Below, in pieces: positions 27,665 through 37,146 of a DNA stretch of 64,000 nucleotides. Positions within the stretch are counted from its first letter, which is position 1. Each line of letters begins with the position of its first letter. The position numbers were made by a program, and so were the translations under genes. The notes beneath the pieces are model-generated. The model was not told the origin of the DNA, did not search any database, and was given only the letters and a program-made list of their open reading frames with translations. The stretch covers positions 1 through 64,000 of the forward strand of contig CAWCJO010000014.1 of assembly GCA_963795935.1 (NCBI GenBank). Direction: 5' to 3'. This DNA comes from JAICMB01 sp963795935 (GTDB lineage Bacteria; Acidobacteriota; Terriglobia; Bryobacterales; Bryobacteraceae).

Positions 27665-28359
27665 AACGTGTCTTCTTTCATCATGCGGATGCGCGTGGCC
27701 CGCTCTCCGGTCATCGCCGCCGCGCTCGAATCGATATAATCGCCCGCCTTCGGAACCGAGAAGCTCAGAACCGGAATCGACAAATACGAAAGGCACACGT
27801 TGCACAACCCGCCGCCGCAACTGATGCCGACGCCCGTGTAATTGGTGCTCTCGAGCTCGGCGTAAATCACCGCCAGGCCCTCGTTGATGCTCTTCACTTC
27901 GTATCCCAGCTCCACCAGAATCTGACGCAGCGTCGCCTCGTGATACGTCAGGTTCTCTTCTGCGCCCAGCGTCGCCGCCGGCACCGTGTAGCACAGCTTC
28001 TGCTTCTCCTTGGCCGGCCCAGCCAGCGAGCCGATGATCTGCCGGATCATATTCAGGCTCTCCGGCTCGGTCGAGCTCAACACTCCGCGCGTCATCGTGC
28101 GCCGCGTATCGATGTCCATTAAATCGGCGAATTTCTCCGACTCGTTGCCGTGCACCACGATCTCCGCGCCTTGCACCGCGTGCGGGACCCCTTCCTTTTT
28201 GAGCACCGACTCCGTAATCCGCGAGTACGGCAGCGTCACGAAAGCGTTCAACTGCGTGCGGAACTGAAAATCCTCGCCATTGCGTTGCGCCAGGCAGATG
28301 CGGCTGGTGCCGACGTCCAGCCCCAATGAGGAACCGTTATTTTTCTCGTTAGATTTCAT
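27355..28359 (-). CDS. Actin/Hsp70-fold ATPase-like protein
   Basis: 334 residues from MKSNEKNNG (28359; AAAGGACG upstream). The N-terminal phosphate-1 motif is SLGLDVGTSRICLAQ. The phosphate-2 region is GVGISCGGGLCNVCL. The C-terminal adenosine-type motif is LPLVLSGGTTLPSGF. These place it in the actin/Hsp70/MreB superfamily, but it lacks an Hsp70 substrate domain and is shorter than DnaK, so it could be MreB- or ParM-like. Its role is unknown. The start overlaps the upstream amidase gene by 11 bases, so a link to the cell envelope is plausible. Three partial copies occur elsewhere (18040-18545, 18990-19066, 25379-25707). Confidence 0.82.
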   Translation of the reverse strand: MKSNEKNNGSSLGLDVGTSRICLAQRNGEDFQFRTQLNAFVTLPYSRITESVLKKEGVPHAVQGAEIVVHGNESEKFADLMDIDTRRTMTRGVLSSTEPESLNMIRQIIGSLAGPAKEKQKLCYTVPAATLGAEENLTYHEATLRQILVELGYEVKSINEGLAVIYAELESTNYTGVGISCGGGLCNVCLSYLSIPVLSFSVPKAGDYIDSSAAAMTGERATRIRMMKEDTFHLNGYFTDKVQQAIGVYYDDMIHNLVSGMKEALKSARKMPKMNRPLPLVLSGGTTLPSGFRDRFEKILAEEDFPLAVSEIRMAADPLHTSARGALVAAMTDM

Positions 28360-29536
28360 CGTCCTTTTCCTTCCCGGGGCTCTTGGGAGCAAGCGCCGCG
28401 GTTATTTCCCGATATCTCCGCTGCAAAGCGATCTTGTATTTGGAAAGCGGCGCCCCGCATGCGGCCGCTTGACGCCGCATCTGGTCCTCGGCCATTAAAA
28501 GCCCCCGCCATACCCGATTTCCCGTAATTTTCACGTACGTATCGTCGTAGCCGAACCCGAAAGCGTATAAACTCGGCGGCGGCGCGGCGTAATTATCCGG
28601 CAATCCCATATCGGCGAACGGGAAATTTCCCGCCCAATCGGTGTGGTATCCGATCAGCATGTTGGACGGGTTTACCGAAACCTGGGCGTGCGTGACGCAA
28701 TTGGCCGCCGGTATCCCGTATTTGGCGCGCAGCATTTCGGTCAGCACGCGGCCTGCATGCACCTGCGCGGGCGTCGCCGTCTCCGCGCTCTCCTCTCCTT
28801 GCGTCGCCGATTCGAAGGCGATGCCCAAAAAACTGGCGTTCAGGTTCACATACGCTCCGCTCTCGTCACCCCAAACCGATTTCCCCGCGTGATTGGCGAC
28901 ATCGCTCTCCTTCACGATCCGGAAGACGCGCCCAAACCGGTCGATCGTGAAATGATACGAGCGGTTCTCCCGCACAAACTGCAGCACCGCGCTGCCGATC
29001 AGAACCAGCCGCCGGTTCTGGCCCGGCTCAAACGGCGCGATGTGGCTCTCGGTCGTGTGATACACAATTCCCGCCGGATCCGTCCTCCAGCGCGCAATCC
29101 CCAATCCCGCTTGCCCGTAAGCATATACCGGATAGCGGCTCCGCGCCTCGTTTGCCACGGCGTATTTATCGTCGATCCGCAACCCGTTGCTGTAATTCTC
29201 AAATCCCTCGCGGGTCTCCACCAGCCACACGTTGCCGGGCGGCTCGAAACGAAGAGGAACGGCCGCCGGCGCCGCGAACGCCATCTTCGGCCCCGCCGCC
29301 TTGACCGTGCTATGCCCCGGCCGCCACGCCACCATGCTCAAGCTCAGGGCCGCGGCGCCGGCCATCACCCAGCTCGCCCGCAGCCTCCAGAAATCAAGCG
29401 AAACGGCTCGTTCCAATGCACTTACGCCGCCCCAAGGCGCCGCCATGGACTGCCGCAGATAGCGCAAACGCTCCACAGGATCCGCAATCTCGGCCGCCCG
29501 CCGTTCAATTAACTTGTGGCGCCGCAAAAAACGCAC
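28349..29536 (-). CDS. Membrane-anchored PGRP/N-acetylmuramoyl-L-alanine amidase-type protein
   Basis: 395 residues, start GTG 29536. A cytoplasmic N-terminal stretch of about 50 residues is followed by one helix (RLRASWVMAGAAALSLSMVAW), then an extracytoplasmic domain with the amidase-2/PGRP pattern. GIVYHTTESH carries the first zinc-ligand His. YHFTIDRFGRVFRIVKESDV and ANHAGKSVWGD follow, with FLGIAFES and NCVTHAQVSVNPSNM carrying a further His. It would cleave or bind peptidoglycan stem peptides. It overlaps the actin/Hsp70-like gene by 11 bases, suggesting a common complex or shared regulation at the envelope. Confidence 0.82.
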   Translation of the reverse strand: MRFLRRHKLIERRAAEIADPVERLRYLRQSMAAPWGGVSALERAVSLDFWRLRASWVMAGAAALSLSMVAWRPGHSTVKAAGPKMAFAAPAAVPLRFEPPGNVWLVETREGFENYSNGLRIDDKYAVANEARSRYPVYAYGQAGLGIARWRTDPAGIVYHTTESHIAPFEPGQNRRLVLIGSAVLQFVRENRSYHFTIDRFGRVFRIVKESDVANHAGKSVWGDESGAYVNLNASFLGIAFESATQGEESAETATPAQVHAGRVLTEMLRAKYGIPAANCVTHAQVSVNPSNMLIGYHTDWAGNFPFADMGLPDNYAAPPPSLYAFGFGYDDTYVKITGNRVWRGLLMAEDQMRRQAAACGAPLSKYKIALQRRYREITAALAPKSPGKEKDDEI

Positions 29537-29622
29537 GGTCTATTCGACCCTTCAGGAAGTAGGGTTGAGGTGAACATATTCTCTCCCTCTATTTCCCAAG
29601 ATCGGCGGAAATATCTATTACC

Positions 29623-29752
29623 CTTTAGGACCACTCACCCAGCCGGGCTTCCACTAAAGCCTTAAATGGCTCGTCCCGAATCGATTCCAGGTTGATCCGT
29701 ACGTTTTCGAGCGCCCCGCTCCGCCCCGCCCCGGCCAGCGCCTTCGCCACAG
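29623..29752 (-). repeat. Decayed copy of the 3' end of ftcD
   Basis: About 130 bases match 31358-31484, the last about 40 codons of ftcD, in direct orientation. The copy still encodes VRINLESIRDEPFKALVEAR followed by LGEWS and a stop, against RIRKWP in the real gene. Upstream coding sequence is missing. The two copies bracket the dipeptidase gene. The remaining bases between the amidase start and the dipeptidase stop (29537-29622 and 29753-29856) show nothing recognisable. Confidence 0.85.
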
Positions 29753-29856
29753 CGCGACGCGTGCGGCTCAGTGGATTCAGCACATTACCGAGCCGGGATC
29801 GTGAGAGAGCGGTTTTTTGACACGGACCGGGCTGGCGACCCTAACCCGTTCCCGCG

Positions 29857-31271
29857 CTACTTTTGCCGCAGTCTTTGTGAGACCTTCTCTACGTCCCCCC
29901 AAACTCGCAGCAGATTGCCGCTCCACAGCATTCCGATCTGTTCTTCCGTGTAGCCGCGCCGAACCAGCTCCAGCGTGACGTTGAACGCTTCCGCCGCGCT
30001 GTTCCAGCCGTCGATTCCGCCCCCGCCGTCGAAGTCCGACGAAATTCCCACGTGATCGATTCCAATGAGCTTCACCGCGTAGTCGATGTGATTCACGAAG
30101 TCCTTCACGTTGGCTCGGCCGGCGGGCGGCAGCTTTGCGTCAATCTCGGCCAGGCGCTTGTCGTATTCGGCGCGCCGTTCGGGGGAAAGCGCCTCGAGCC
30201 CCGCATTGGCTCGCCCGCGGCCGCCGCCCGCCCCACGGCTCCGTGGAGCGGGACCGCCGGCATTCTCTACCGGACATACCCGGGCCGAATCGCGAGCCGC
30301 GTCCGCGGCCGCCGCCCGGGCCTCCTCCGCGTCCGCCGCCTTCCCTCAACCCGAACTCCTCACGCAACTTCGCCAGCGCGGCGACGCGTTCTTTCGAATC
30401 CGTTTTGATATACGATGCCAACCCCACCACCTGAATCACGCCCCCGTTCTTCTTCAGAGCCAGCAACTGCTCGTCGTCCATATTCCGGCTGACGTCGGCC
30501 AGCGCGCGCACGGCGGAATGCGATGCAATCACCGGCGCCTGGGAGAGCCGCATGGCTTCCATATTCGCGCCTTTCGAAGGATGCGAAAGATCGACCATCA
30601 TGCCCAGACGATTCATCTCCGCAATGACTTGCCGCCCGAGCGGCGACAATCCGTTGTTGTAGAGGTAGCCCTCGCTTTCTCCGGTATTCGAATCGGCGAG
30701 CTGGCTGTTGCCATTGTGGGCCAGCGACATGTATCGGCCGCCCCGGTCGTAGAACTCCTTCACTCTCTTGATATCGGTCCCAATGGGATATCCGTTCTCC
30801 ACGCCGATGACCGCGATCCGCAGGTCCTTTTTGTGCAAAGCCAGCACATCCGCGGGCGTCAACGCCAGACCGATGTTGTCGGGCGCGATGTTTTCCGTCA
30901 GGCGATGAACCGCGTCGAACTTCGCCACCGCCTGCCGATAGGCGTTGTCATACCCTTCCGGCGTCAGCGGACCCTGGCCGACATAAACGATCATGAACGA
31001 GACATCCATGCCGCCTTCGACCATCTTCGGAATGATTGACCTGCGTCGTCAGGCGCATGGTGTAGTTGCAATCCGGCGTGAAGTTCGCGGGATCGATATC
31101 GTTGTGCGTGTCGAGCTTGAGCACCCGTTCGTGAATGCCTTTCGCTTTGGCAATCAGCGCCGCATCGTTCGATTGCGCCGCGCTTATCCCGGCGCCGATC
31201 AGAAACAACAGAGCGGCGGGCGACGCCGTAACGGCGTCGATCGCGGGCTTTCGCTTGATGCGTTCCAACAT
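29857..31271 (-). CDS. Peptidase M19 (membrane dipeptidase family), two frameshifts
   Basis: About 470 residues when the frames are joined. It has an N-terminal signal-like segment (ALLFLIGAGISAAQS). The M19 zinc site follows: KLDTHNDID, then VIGVENGYPIG, MVDLSHPS, VIASHSAVRAL and GIDHVGISSDFDGGGG. Frames change near 31030 and again within a Gly/Arg-rich stretch near 30210-30290 (GGGRGGGPGGGRGRG). That stretch is an unusual low-complexity insertion for this family. The enzyme would hydrolyse dipeptides, including D-amino-acid ones, in the envelope. It lies between two copies of the ftcD 3' end, so it was probably inserted downstream of the hut genes. Confidence 0.85.
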
Positions 31272-31353
31272 GGCGGCTATCGTAGCAGTTTGTCCCTTCC
31301 CTCAGCCTGCGTGGGGGCGGCCCGCGCGTGCTCCCGGCAAACGCGCTCGCAAC

Positions 31354-32764
31354 CTAGGGCCACTTTCGAATCCGGGCTTCAATCGAAGCCTTGAACGGCT
31401 CGTCCCGAATCGATTCCAGGTTGATCCGGACGTTTTCAAGCGCCCCGCTCCTCCCCGCCGCCGCCAGCGCCTTGGCCGACCGCGAGGTCGGACCCGAATT
31501 TCGCCGGAATCTGCAAAGTTTCGAGCCGCGCGAGCATCGCCGAGCAGCGCTCGAAAACCTGGAGCGGCACTTCCGCCGCCCCGTGCAGCGCCTCCTCAAT
31601 ATATGGCGCGCGCTCCTCCTTGGGGCGCTTGTAAGCGGCCATGACGGCCTGAAACGCCGCCGCATCGCGATCCACAGCCGCGAGGAAAAAGCCGCGCTCG
31701 TCTTCAAACGCGCTGCTGTCCTGCTTCGAGAGCTTCGTCACCATCGCGCCGAGCCCGGCCGCCATGGCGCACGCCGCCGCCGCCGCGCTCCCGCCTCCCG
31801 GCGTGGCCGTGGGAGCGGCCAACGCATCCACGAATTCCGCCAGGCCGCCGCGCGTTGACATGGCCTCCGCAATGCGATTTTCAAGCACCAATTCCGGCTT
31901 GAAATTCTCGCAGCGGAGGAAATATTCCGCTGACATTTCGAGCGCTTTTTTCGGAATCAGCCCGACAATTTCGCTCCCCACCACCGCCGCGCCGTAGCGT
32001 TCCGCTTCCCGCCGCACGGTTTCAAAGACCAGGTGCACCGGGGTCTGCTCGAAATCGGTCAGGTTGATCGAGACCTGCGCGAGATTGCGCGACGTCAGCA
32101 TCACGCCCATGGATTTCACGTACCGGAAGCCGCCGGAGGAAAAACGAATGCTCTTGGCAATCTTTTTGGCGACGCTGAGGTCGGAAGTCGAAAGATTGAC
32201 GTTGTAGGCGATCAAGAACTTTCGCGCGCCGACCACCGTAGCGCCGGCCGTAGGATGGCAGACCGCCTCGCCGCAATCCGGCGCCCGCTCCGGAACGGAA
32301 CCCATTTCCTTCAGAAGCGCCTCAAACTGGCCGCGCCGGATGTTTTCCAGGTTGACGCGCTCGGGACGCTTCGCCGCCGCTTCGTAAAAATACACCGGCA
32401 CCTTGAGCCTTGTCGCGATCTCATGGCCCACGCGCTCGGCGAGCTTGACGCACTCTTCGAGCGTGACGCCCTCGATCGGAATGAACGGCACCACGTCGGC
32501 CGCTCCGATGCGCGGGTGCGCGCCCTGGTGTTTCGTCAGATCGATCAGCGCAACCGCCTTTTCAACGGCGCGGAAGGCCGCATCGGCAACGGCCGCGGGC
32601 GGTCCCGCAAAGGTAATGACGGAGCGGTTGTGATCCGCGTCCGCCTCGCGGTCCAGCACCACGATATCGGGCACGGAGCGAATCGTCTCCACAATCGCGT
32701 CCACTTTCGCCAAGTCGCGTCCTTCCGAAAAGTTCGGAACGCATTCAATGAGCTGTCGCGCCAT
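31354..32764 (-). CDS. ftcD: Glutamate formimidoyltransferase/formiminotetrahydrofolate cyclodeaminase
   Basis: About 470 residues, bifunctional. The N-terminal formimidoyltransferase half (LIECVPNFSEGRD, DADHNRSVITFAG, HQGAHPRIGAADVVPF) moves the formimino group from N-formimino-glutamate to tetrahydrofolate. The C-terminal cyclodeaminase half (TPTATPGGGSAAAAACAMA) releases ammonia to give methenyl-THF. A one-base slip near 31490 separates the last about 40 residues (ALENVRINLESIRDEPFKAS). The start overlaps hutI by 20 bases, so it is the last step of the histidine-degradation operon. The 3' end is duplicated at 29623-29752. Confidence 0.92.
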
Positions 32765-33964
32765 GCTCTCCTTTTCTATAGACGACCGTTCCCTTATGTA
32801 TGGTCGCGGCGACCAGGTTCATGCCGAAGTAATACGGAATCTCGCGATAATCCTCGGCGTCGAAGACGGCGAGATTGCCGTCTTTCCCAGGTTCGATGGA
32901 GCCGACGCGATCTTCCAAGCCAAGGGCGCGCGCGCCGTTGATAGTGGCCGCGCGGATCGCCTCCGCCGGCGTCATGCGCATCCGCGCGCAGGCGAGCGAC
33001 AGGATCATCGGCATGCTGACGGTCGGACTGGTCCCGGGGTTGTAGTCGGTCGCGAGCGCAACGACGGCGCCGTGATCGAGCAGCATGCGCGCGGGCGGGT
33101 AAACAGTCGATCCGAGATGGAAGACCGCTCCCGGAAGCAGCGTCGCAACCGTCGACGACGCCGCCAGCGCCAGGGCGTCGGCTTCCGTCGCCCATTCCAG
33201 ATGATCGACGCTCGCGGCGCCCAATTCGACCCCCAGCCGTGCCGCCCCGGAGCTCGAAAACTGCTCGGCATGAACCTTCAAGCCCAGCCCGTTGCGCCTC
33301 GCCGCTTCCAGATAGACGCGCGACTGTTCGATCGTAAACGCCCCCTGCTCGCAAAATACATCCGCAAAAGCAGCGCGTCCGGCCACCCGCGGCAACATCT
33401 CGGAAACCAGCCACTGCGCGTAATCGCCGGCGTCGCCAAACTCCGGCGGACAGACATGCGCGCCAAGATAGGTCGGGATCACGTCGAAGCCTTCTTGCGC
33501 CAGCGAGGCATACACGCGCAAGGTCTTCAATTCCGTCTCGCAATCGAGGCCATAGCCGGACTTGGCCTTCGACGGTGGTTGTTCCATTCGCGAAAAAGGC
33601 GCCAAGCGCCGTCCGGGCCTGCGCGAGGAGTTCGGCCTCCGAAGCCTCGCGCGTCGCTTTAACGGTGGAAAGAATGCCGCCCCCCCGCGCCGCGATTTCC
33701 GCATACGCCGCGCCCGCCAATTCGCATTTCATAATCGAGCAGCCGCGGACGCGCCCAAACCAGATGCGTGTGACTATCGACGAATCCCGGCAGCACAACC
33801 TTGCCGCGAGCGTCGAACTCTTCCACGTCCCGGCCAGCCGCCGCGCCCGAGGGAGCAAAGCGCCCGTTCACGATCAGCGCCGAGCCGTTCTCGACGATCC
33901 CCAGACCGGCCCCCGCCATCGTGAGCAATTGCCTGGCGTCGCGGACGAGAAGACCCTCACTCAT
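32745..33964 (-). CDS. hutI: Imidazolonepropionase (two frameshifts)
   Basis: About 405 residues, the normal length, from MSEGLLVRDARQLL (33964). An amidohydrolase-fold zinc enzyme that opens imidazolone-5-propionate to N-formimino-glutamate. Motifs are VVLPGFVDSHTHLVWAR, ANGTTTVE with AKSGYGLD, LKVHAEQFSSSGA, DHLEWATEADA and ALATDYNPGTSPTVSM. Frames switch near 33700 and again near 33565. All three pieces match the family in the right order, so the gene is real, and indels or decay explain the breaks. It overlaps ftcD and follows hutU after a 112-base gap that holds a GC-rich repeat unit. Confidence 0.9.
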
Positions 33965-34030
33965 GCCGCGGGCCTGCGGCGAGGTGACAGTGCAGTGATC
34001 GCGCGCGGCGCTTCGGCGGCGGTCCGCTCC

Positions 34031-34060
34031 CTTACGGTCGCGGCTCGGCTCGGGAAGCGG
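34031..34060. repeat. Dispersed GC-rich intergenic repeat unit
   Basis: CTTACGGTCGCGGCTCGGCT at 34031-34050 is closely related to the 40-bp units arrayed at 38029-38146 and 38281-38477. A more decayed form lies at 56908-57030. Here it is a single copy in the hutU-hutI gap. Confidence 0.6.
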
Positions 34061-34076
34061 TCGTCGGGTCGGCCGC

Positions 34077-35751
34077 TCATGGCATAGGGACGTGGAGGCC
34101 GGCTTGGGCGGCGAACTCGCGAGCTTCCCTATAGCCGGCATCGACGTGGCGCAGCACCCCTATGCCGGGGTCGCACGTCAGGACGCGCTCGGCGCGGCGG
34201 CCGGAATCTTCGGTTCCTTCAACGACGGTGACTTGGCCGGCGTGCTCTGCGTAGCCGATGCCGACGCCGCCGCCGTTGTGAATCGAAACCCAGCTGGCGC
34301 CCGAAGCGGTGTTCAGAAGCGCATTGAGGAGCGGCCAATCGGCGATAGCGTCGCTGCCGTCGCGCATGGCTTCAGTTTCACGGTACGGCGAGGCCACGGA
34401 ACCGCAGTCGAGATGATCGCGGCCGATCACGATGGGCGCTTTAATTTCGCCGTCGGCGATAAGGCGGTTGATTTCGAGGGCGAATTTCGCGCGCTCGCCG
34501 TAGCCGAGCCAGCAGATGCGCGCAGGCAGGCCCTGGAACTGGACGCGCTCGCGGGCCAGGCGAATCCAGCGCATCAGCGATTCGTTCTCCGGGAACAGAC
34601 GGCAGACGGCGTCGTCCGTGACGGCGATATCGGCGGGGTCGCCGGAGAGCGCCACCCAACGGAAGGGACCGCGGCCTTCGCAAAACAGCGGGCGGATATA
34701 CTCGGGCACGAAGCCGGGGATCTCGAAGGCGTCCGCGACGCCGCGATCGGCCGCCATGCGGCGGATGTTATTGCCGTAGTCGAACGCGATGGCGCCGGCG
34801 CGCTTCAGATCGAGCATGGCGCGGACGTGGACGGCGATGGAATCGAGCGATCGCTTGAGGTATTCGTCGGGATCGGAAGCGCGCAGACGGGCGGCGGCGG
34901 CGACGTCCAAGCCGGCGGGGATGTAGCCGTTCAGCGGATCGTGCGCGCTGGTTTGATCGGTCAGCAAATCGGGGACGACGCCGCGGCGGACGATTTCGGG
35001 CAGGACCTCGGCGCAGTTTCCGGCAAGCCCGATGGAAAGCGCCGTCTTCGTTCGCGAGGCTTCGTGCGACCCATGCGAGCGCCTCGTCGAGCGACGACGC
35101 CATGCGGTCGCAATAGCCGCTTTCGAGACGGCGGCGGATGCGCGCCGGATCGGCCTCGATGCCGAGGAAGACGGCGCGGTTCATGGTCGCGGCCAGCGGC
35201 TGCGCTCCACCCATGCCGCCCAGGCCGCCGCTCATGACGAACTTGCCCGCCAGCGACCCTCCGAAATGTTTGCGCGCGGCGGCGGCGAACGTCTCATAGG
35301 TGCCTTGCAGGATTCCCTGGCTGCCGATGTAAATCCAGCTCCCGGCGGTCATCTGGCCGTACATGATGAGGCCGAGACGTTCGAGCTCCCGGAAATGCTC
35401 CCAGTCGGACCAGTGGCCGACGAGGTTGGAATTGGCGATCAGCACGCGGGGCGCGTCGTCGTGAGTGCGGAAGACGCCGACGGGCTTGCCCGATTGGACC
35501 AGCAGCGTTTCGTCGTTTTCGAGCGACTGCAACTCGCGGACGATGGCGTGAAAGGAGGGCCAATCGCGCGCCGCTTTGCCGGTGCCGCCGTAGACGACGA
35601 GCCGATCTGGGGCTTCGGCGACCTCGGGGTCGAGATTGTTCATCAACATGCGCAGCGCGGCTTCCTGCCGCCAGCCCTTGCATTGCAGCGTAGTGCCTCG
35701 CGGGGCCGTGATCGGCGCGTTCAATGTTGCCATGAGAGCATCCGTTTTCAT
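34077..35751 (-). CDS. hutU: Urocanate hydratase (one frameshift)
   Basis: About 557 residues, the family length. NAD-dependent enzyme converting urocanate to imidazolonepropionate. Visible motifs are TLQCKGWRQEAALRML, IANSNLVGHWSDWEHF, GQMTAGSWIYIGSQGILQGT, KFVMSGGLGGMGGAQPLA and SWVSIHNGGGVGIGYAEHAG. One extra base near 35040 separates the N-terminal frame from the C-terminal one (LTDQTSAHDPLNGYIPAGL onwards). First gene of the hutU-hutI-ftcD series. No histidine ammonia-lyase is in the window. A divergent gene starts 18 bases from its start, so the promoters must overlap or lie inside coding DNA. Confidence 0.94.
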
Positions 35752-35768
35752 GGTAAGTCTACAAGGGT

Positions 35769-36233
35769 ATGGACGACCTTCGCAAACAACTGACTCGCCT
35801 GCTGAGCATGAAAGGGGCGCACCTCGATTTCGACGCGGCGGTGCGCGATTTTCCCGCGAAACTGCGCGGGGTGAAACCGCAAGGGGCGGCGCATACGCCG
35901 TGGCAATTGCTGGAGCATCTGCGCATCGCGCAATGGGACATTCTGGAATTCAGCCGCGACGCGAATCATAAGTCGCCCGAGTTTCCCGACGGATACTGGC
36001 CGGATTCGGAGGCGCCGCCGGACGAGGCCGCGTGGGAGGAGAGCATTGGGAAGTTCCGGCATGACCTGGAGGAGTTGAAGAAGCTGGCGGCGGATGAGAA
36101 GAACGACCTCCACGCCCGCATTCCGCATGGCGAGGGGCAGACGCTGCTGCGGGAGATTTTGACGGCCGCGGACCACAACGCGTACCATCTGGGGCAGTTT
36201 GTGTTTTTGCGAACAATATTGGCGGCGTCGTAG
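35769..36233 (+). CDS. DinB-like four-helix protein
   Basis: 154 residues matching the DinB/YfiT metal-binding superfamily. Metal ligand candidates are His in PWQLLEHLRIAQWDIL and the paired His in TAADHNAYHLGQFVFLR. These proteins bind a divalent metal; some are thiol-dependent S-transferases. The function here is unknown. It is transcribed divergently from hutU. Confidence 0.85.
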   Translation: MDDLRKQLTRLLSMKGAHLDFDAAVRDFPAKLRGVKPQGAAHTPWQLLEHLRIAQWDILEFSRDANHKSPEFPDGYWPDSEAPPDEAAWEESIGKFRHDLEELKKLAADEKNDLHARIPHGEGQTLLREILTAADHNAYHLGQFVFLRTILAAS

Positions 36234-36498
36234 GCGGAGGAATTGGGGGTGAAGGCGTGGGAAGGGGCGGTTTTTGAATATGGGGCAAGTGATGGGAACT
36301 TCAGGGATTGTTGGATTTGGGGGCACTCGGCGCACGCAGGTTGGGGGTCGGCGGGCGTGCGAGTCGGGGATGCGTGGTGGCGCGGGATGCAGGGGATCAC
36401 GTCTTGAGTTTAGTGCGTGGGTGCGCGGATCGATGGAGGCGGCGCGCGGGTTGGTTGTCGTAAGTAACTGATTCGGGAAGAGAAAGGAGCTTAGTTGG
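36234..36498. other. G-rich intergenic stretch ahead of the molybdenum hydroxylase operon
   Basis: No gene is seen. From about 36235 to 36465 the plus strand is strongly G-biased, with many runs of three to five G (e.g. TTGGGGGTGAAGG, TTTGGGGGCACTC). It could form quadruplexes. GAAAGGAG at 36480-36487 is the RBS region of the next gene. Confidence 0.5.
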
Positions 36499-37146
36499 AT
36501 GGATAACAATTCTGTGATCGTGTCGTTGGGCGTTAACGGCGTGGGGCGCCGGATTGAAGTGGACACGCGCGCAACGCTGCTTGACGTTCTGCGCGAGCAA
36601 CTGGGACTGCCGGGAACCAAGAAGGGATGCGACCATGGCCAGTGCGGCGCCTGCACCGTCCACGTCAATGGGCGGCGGATCAATTCCTGTCTGACGCTTG
36701 CCGTCATGCACGAGGGCGATGAGATCACCACGATCGAGGGCCTGGCGCAGAACGGCGAGCTGCATCCGGTGCAAGCGGCTTTCGTGGAACACGATGGTTT
36801 TCAGTGCGGATACTGCACACCCGGCCAGATCATGTCGGCCGCGGCTTTGCTGCATGAGCCATGCGGACCGGACGACGACGACGTTCGCGAGTGCATGAGC
36901 GGAAATCTGTGCCGTTGCGGCGCCTATACGAACATTCTGGCGGCCGTGCAAGCGGCGCGGAGCGGCGCGATGACCCCGTTTACTTATTTGCGAGCCGGGA
37001 ATCGAAGACGAAGCTCTGCGCGGAGGGCGTCAGCCGGGCGCGGTCTTCATTGCGGGCGGCACGACTTTAATCGATTTGATGAAGTTGGACGTGCAGACGC
37101 CGGCGGCTTTGATCGACATCAACCATTTGCCGCTCGACAAGATTGA
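36499..37146 (+). CDS. Aldehyde oxidoreductase small subunit, two [2Fe-2S] clusters (PaoA-like)
   Basis: The iron-sulfur subunit of a xanthine-oxidase-family enzyme. Residues about 1-160 are family sequence. Plant-type cluster Cys ligands are in KKGCDHGQCGACTVHV and RINSCLTLAV. The second cluster is in FQCGYCTPGQIMSA and MSGNLCRCGAYTNI. It passes electrons from the Mo centre to FAD. Unlike E. coli PaoA there is no Tat leader, so a cytoplasmic enzyme is likely. Homology ends near 36970, where the FAD-subunit ATG lies in the same frame. The open frame to 37146 is probably read-through caused by a lost base at the natural stop. Confidence 0.9.
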   Translation: MDNNSVIVSLGVNGVGRRIEVDTRATLLDVLREQLGLPGTKKGCDHGQCGACTVHVNGRRINSCLTLAVMHEGDEITTIEGLAQNGELHPVQAAFVEHDGFQCGYCTPGQIMSAAALLHEPCGPDDDDVRECMSGNLCRCGAYTNILAAVQAARSGAMTPFTYLRAGNRRRSSARRASAGRGLHCGRHDFNRFDEVGRADAGGFDRHQPFAARQD

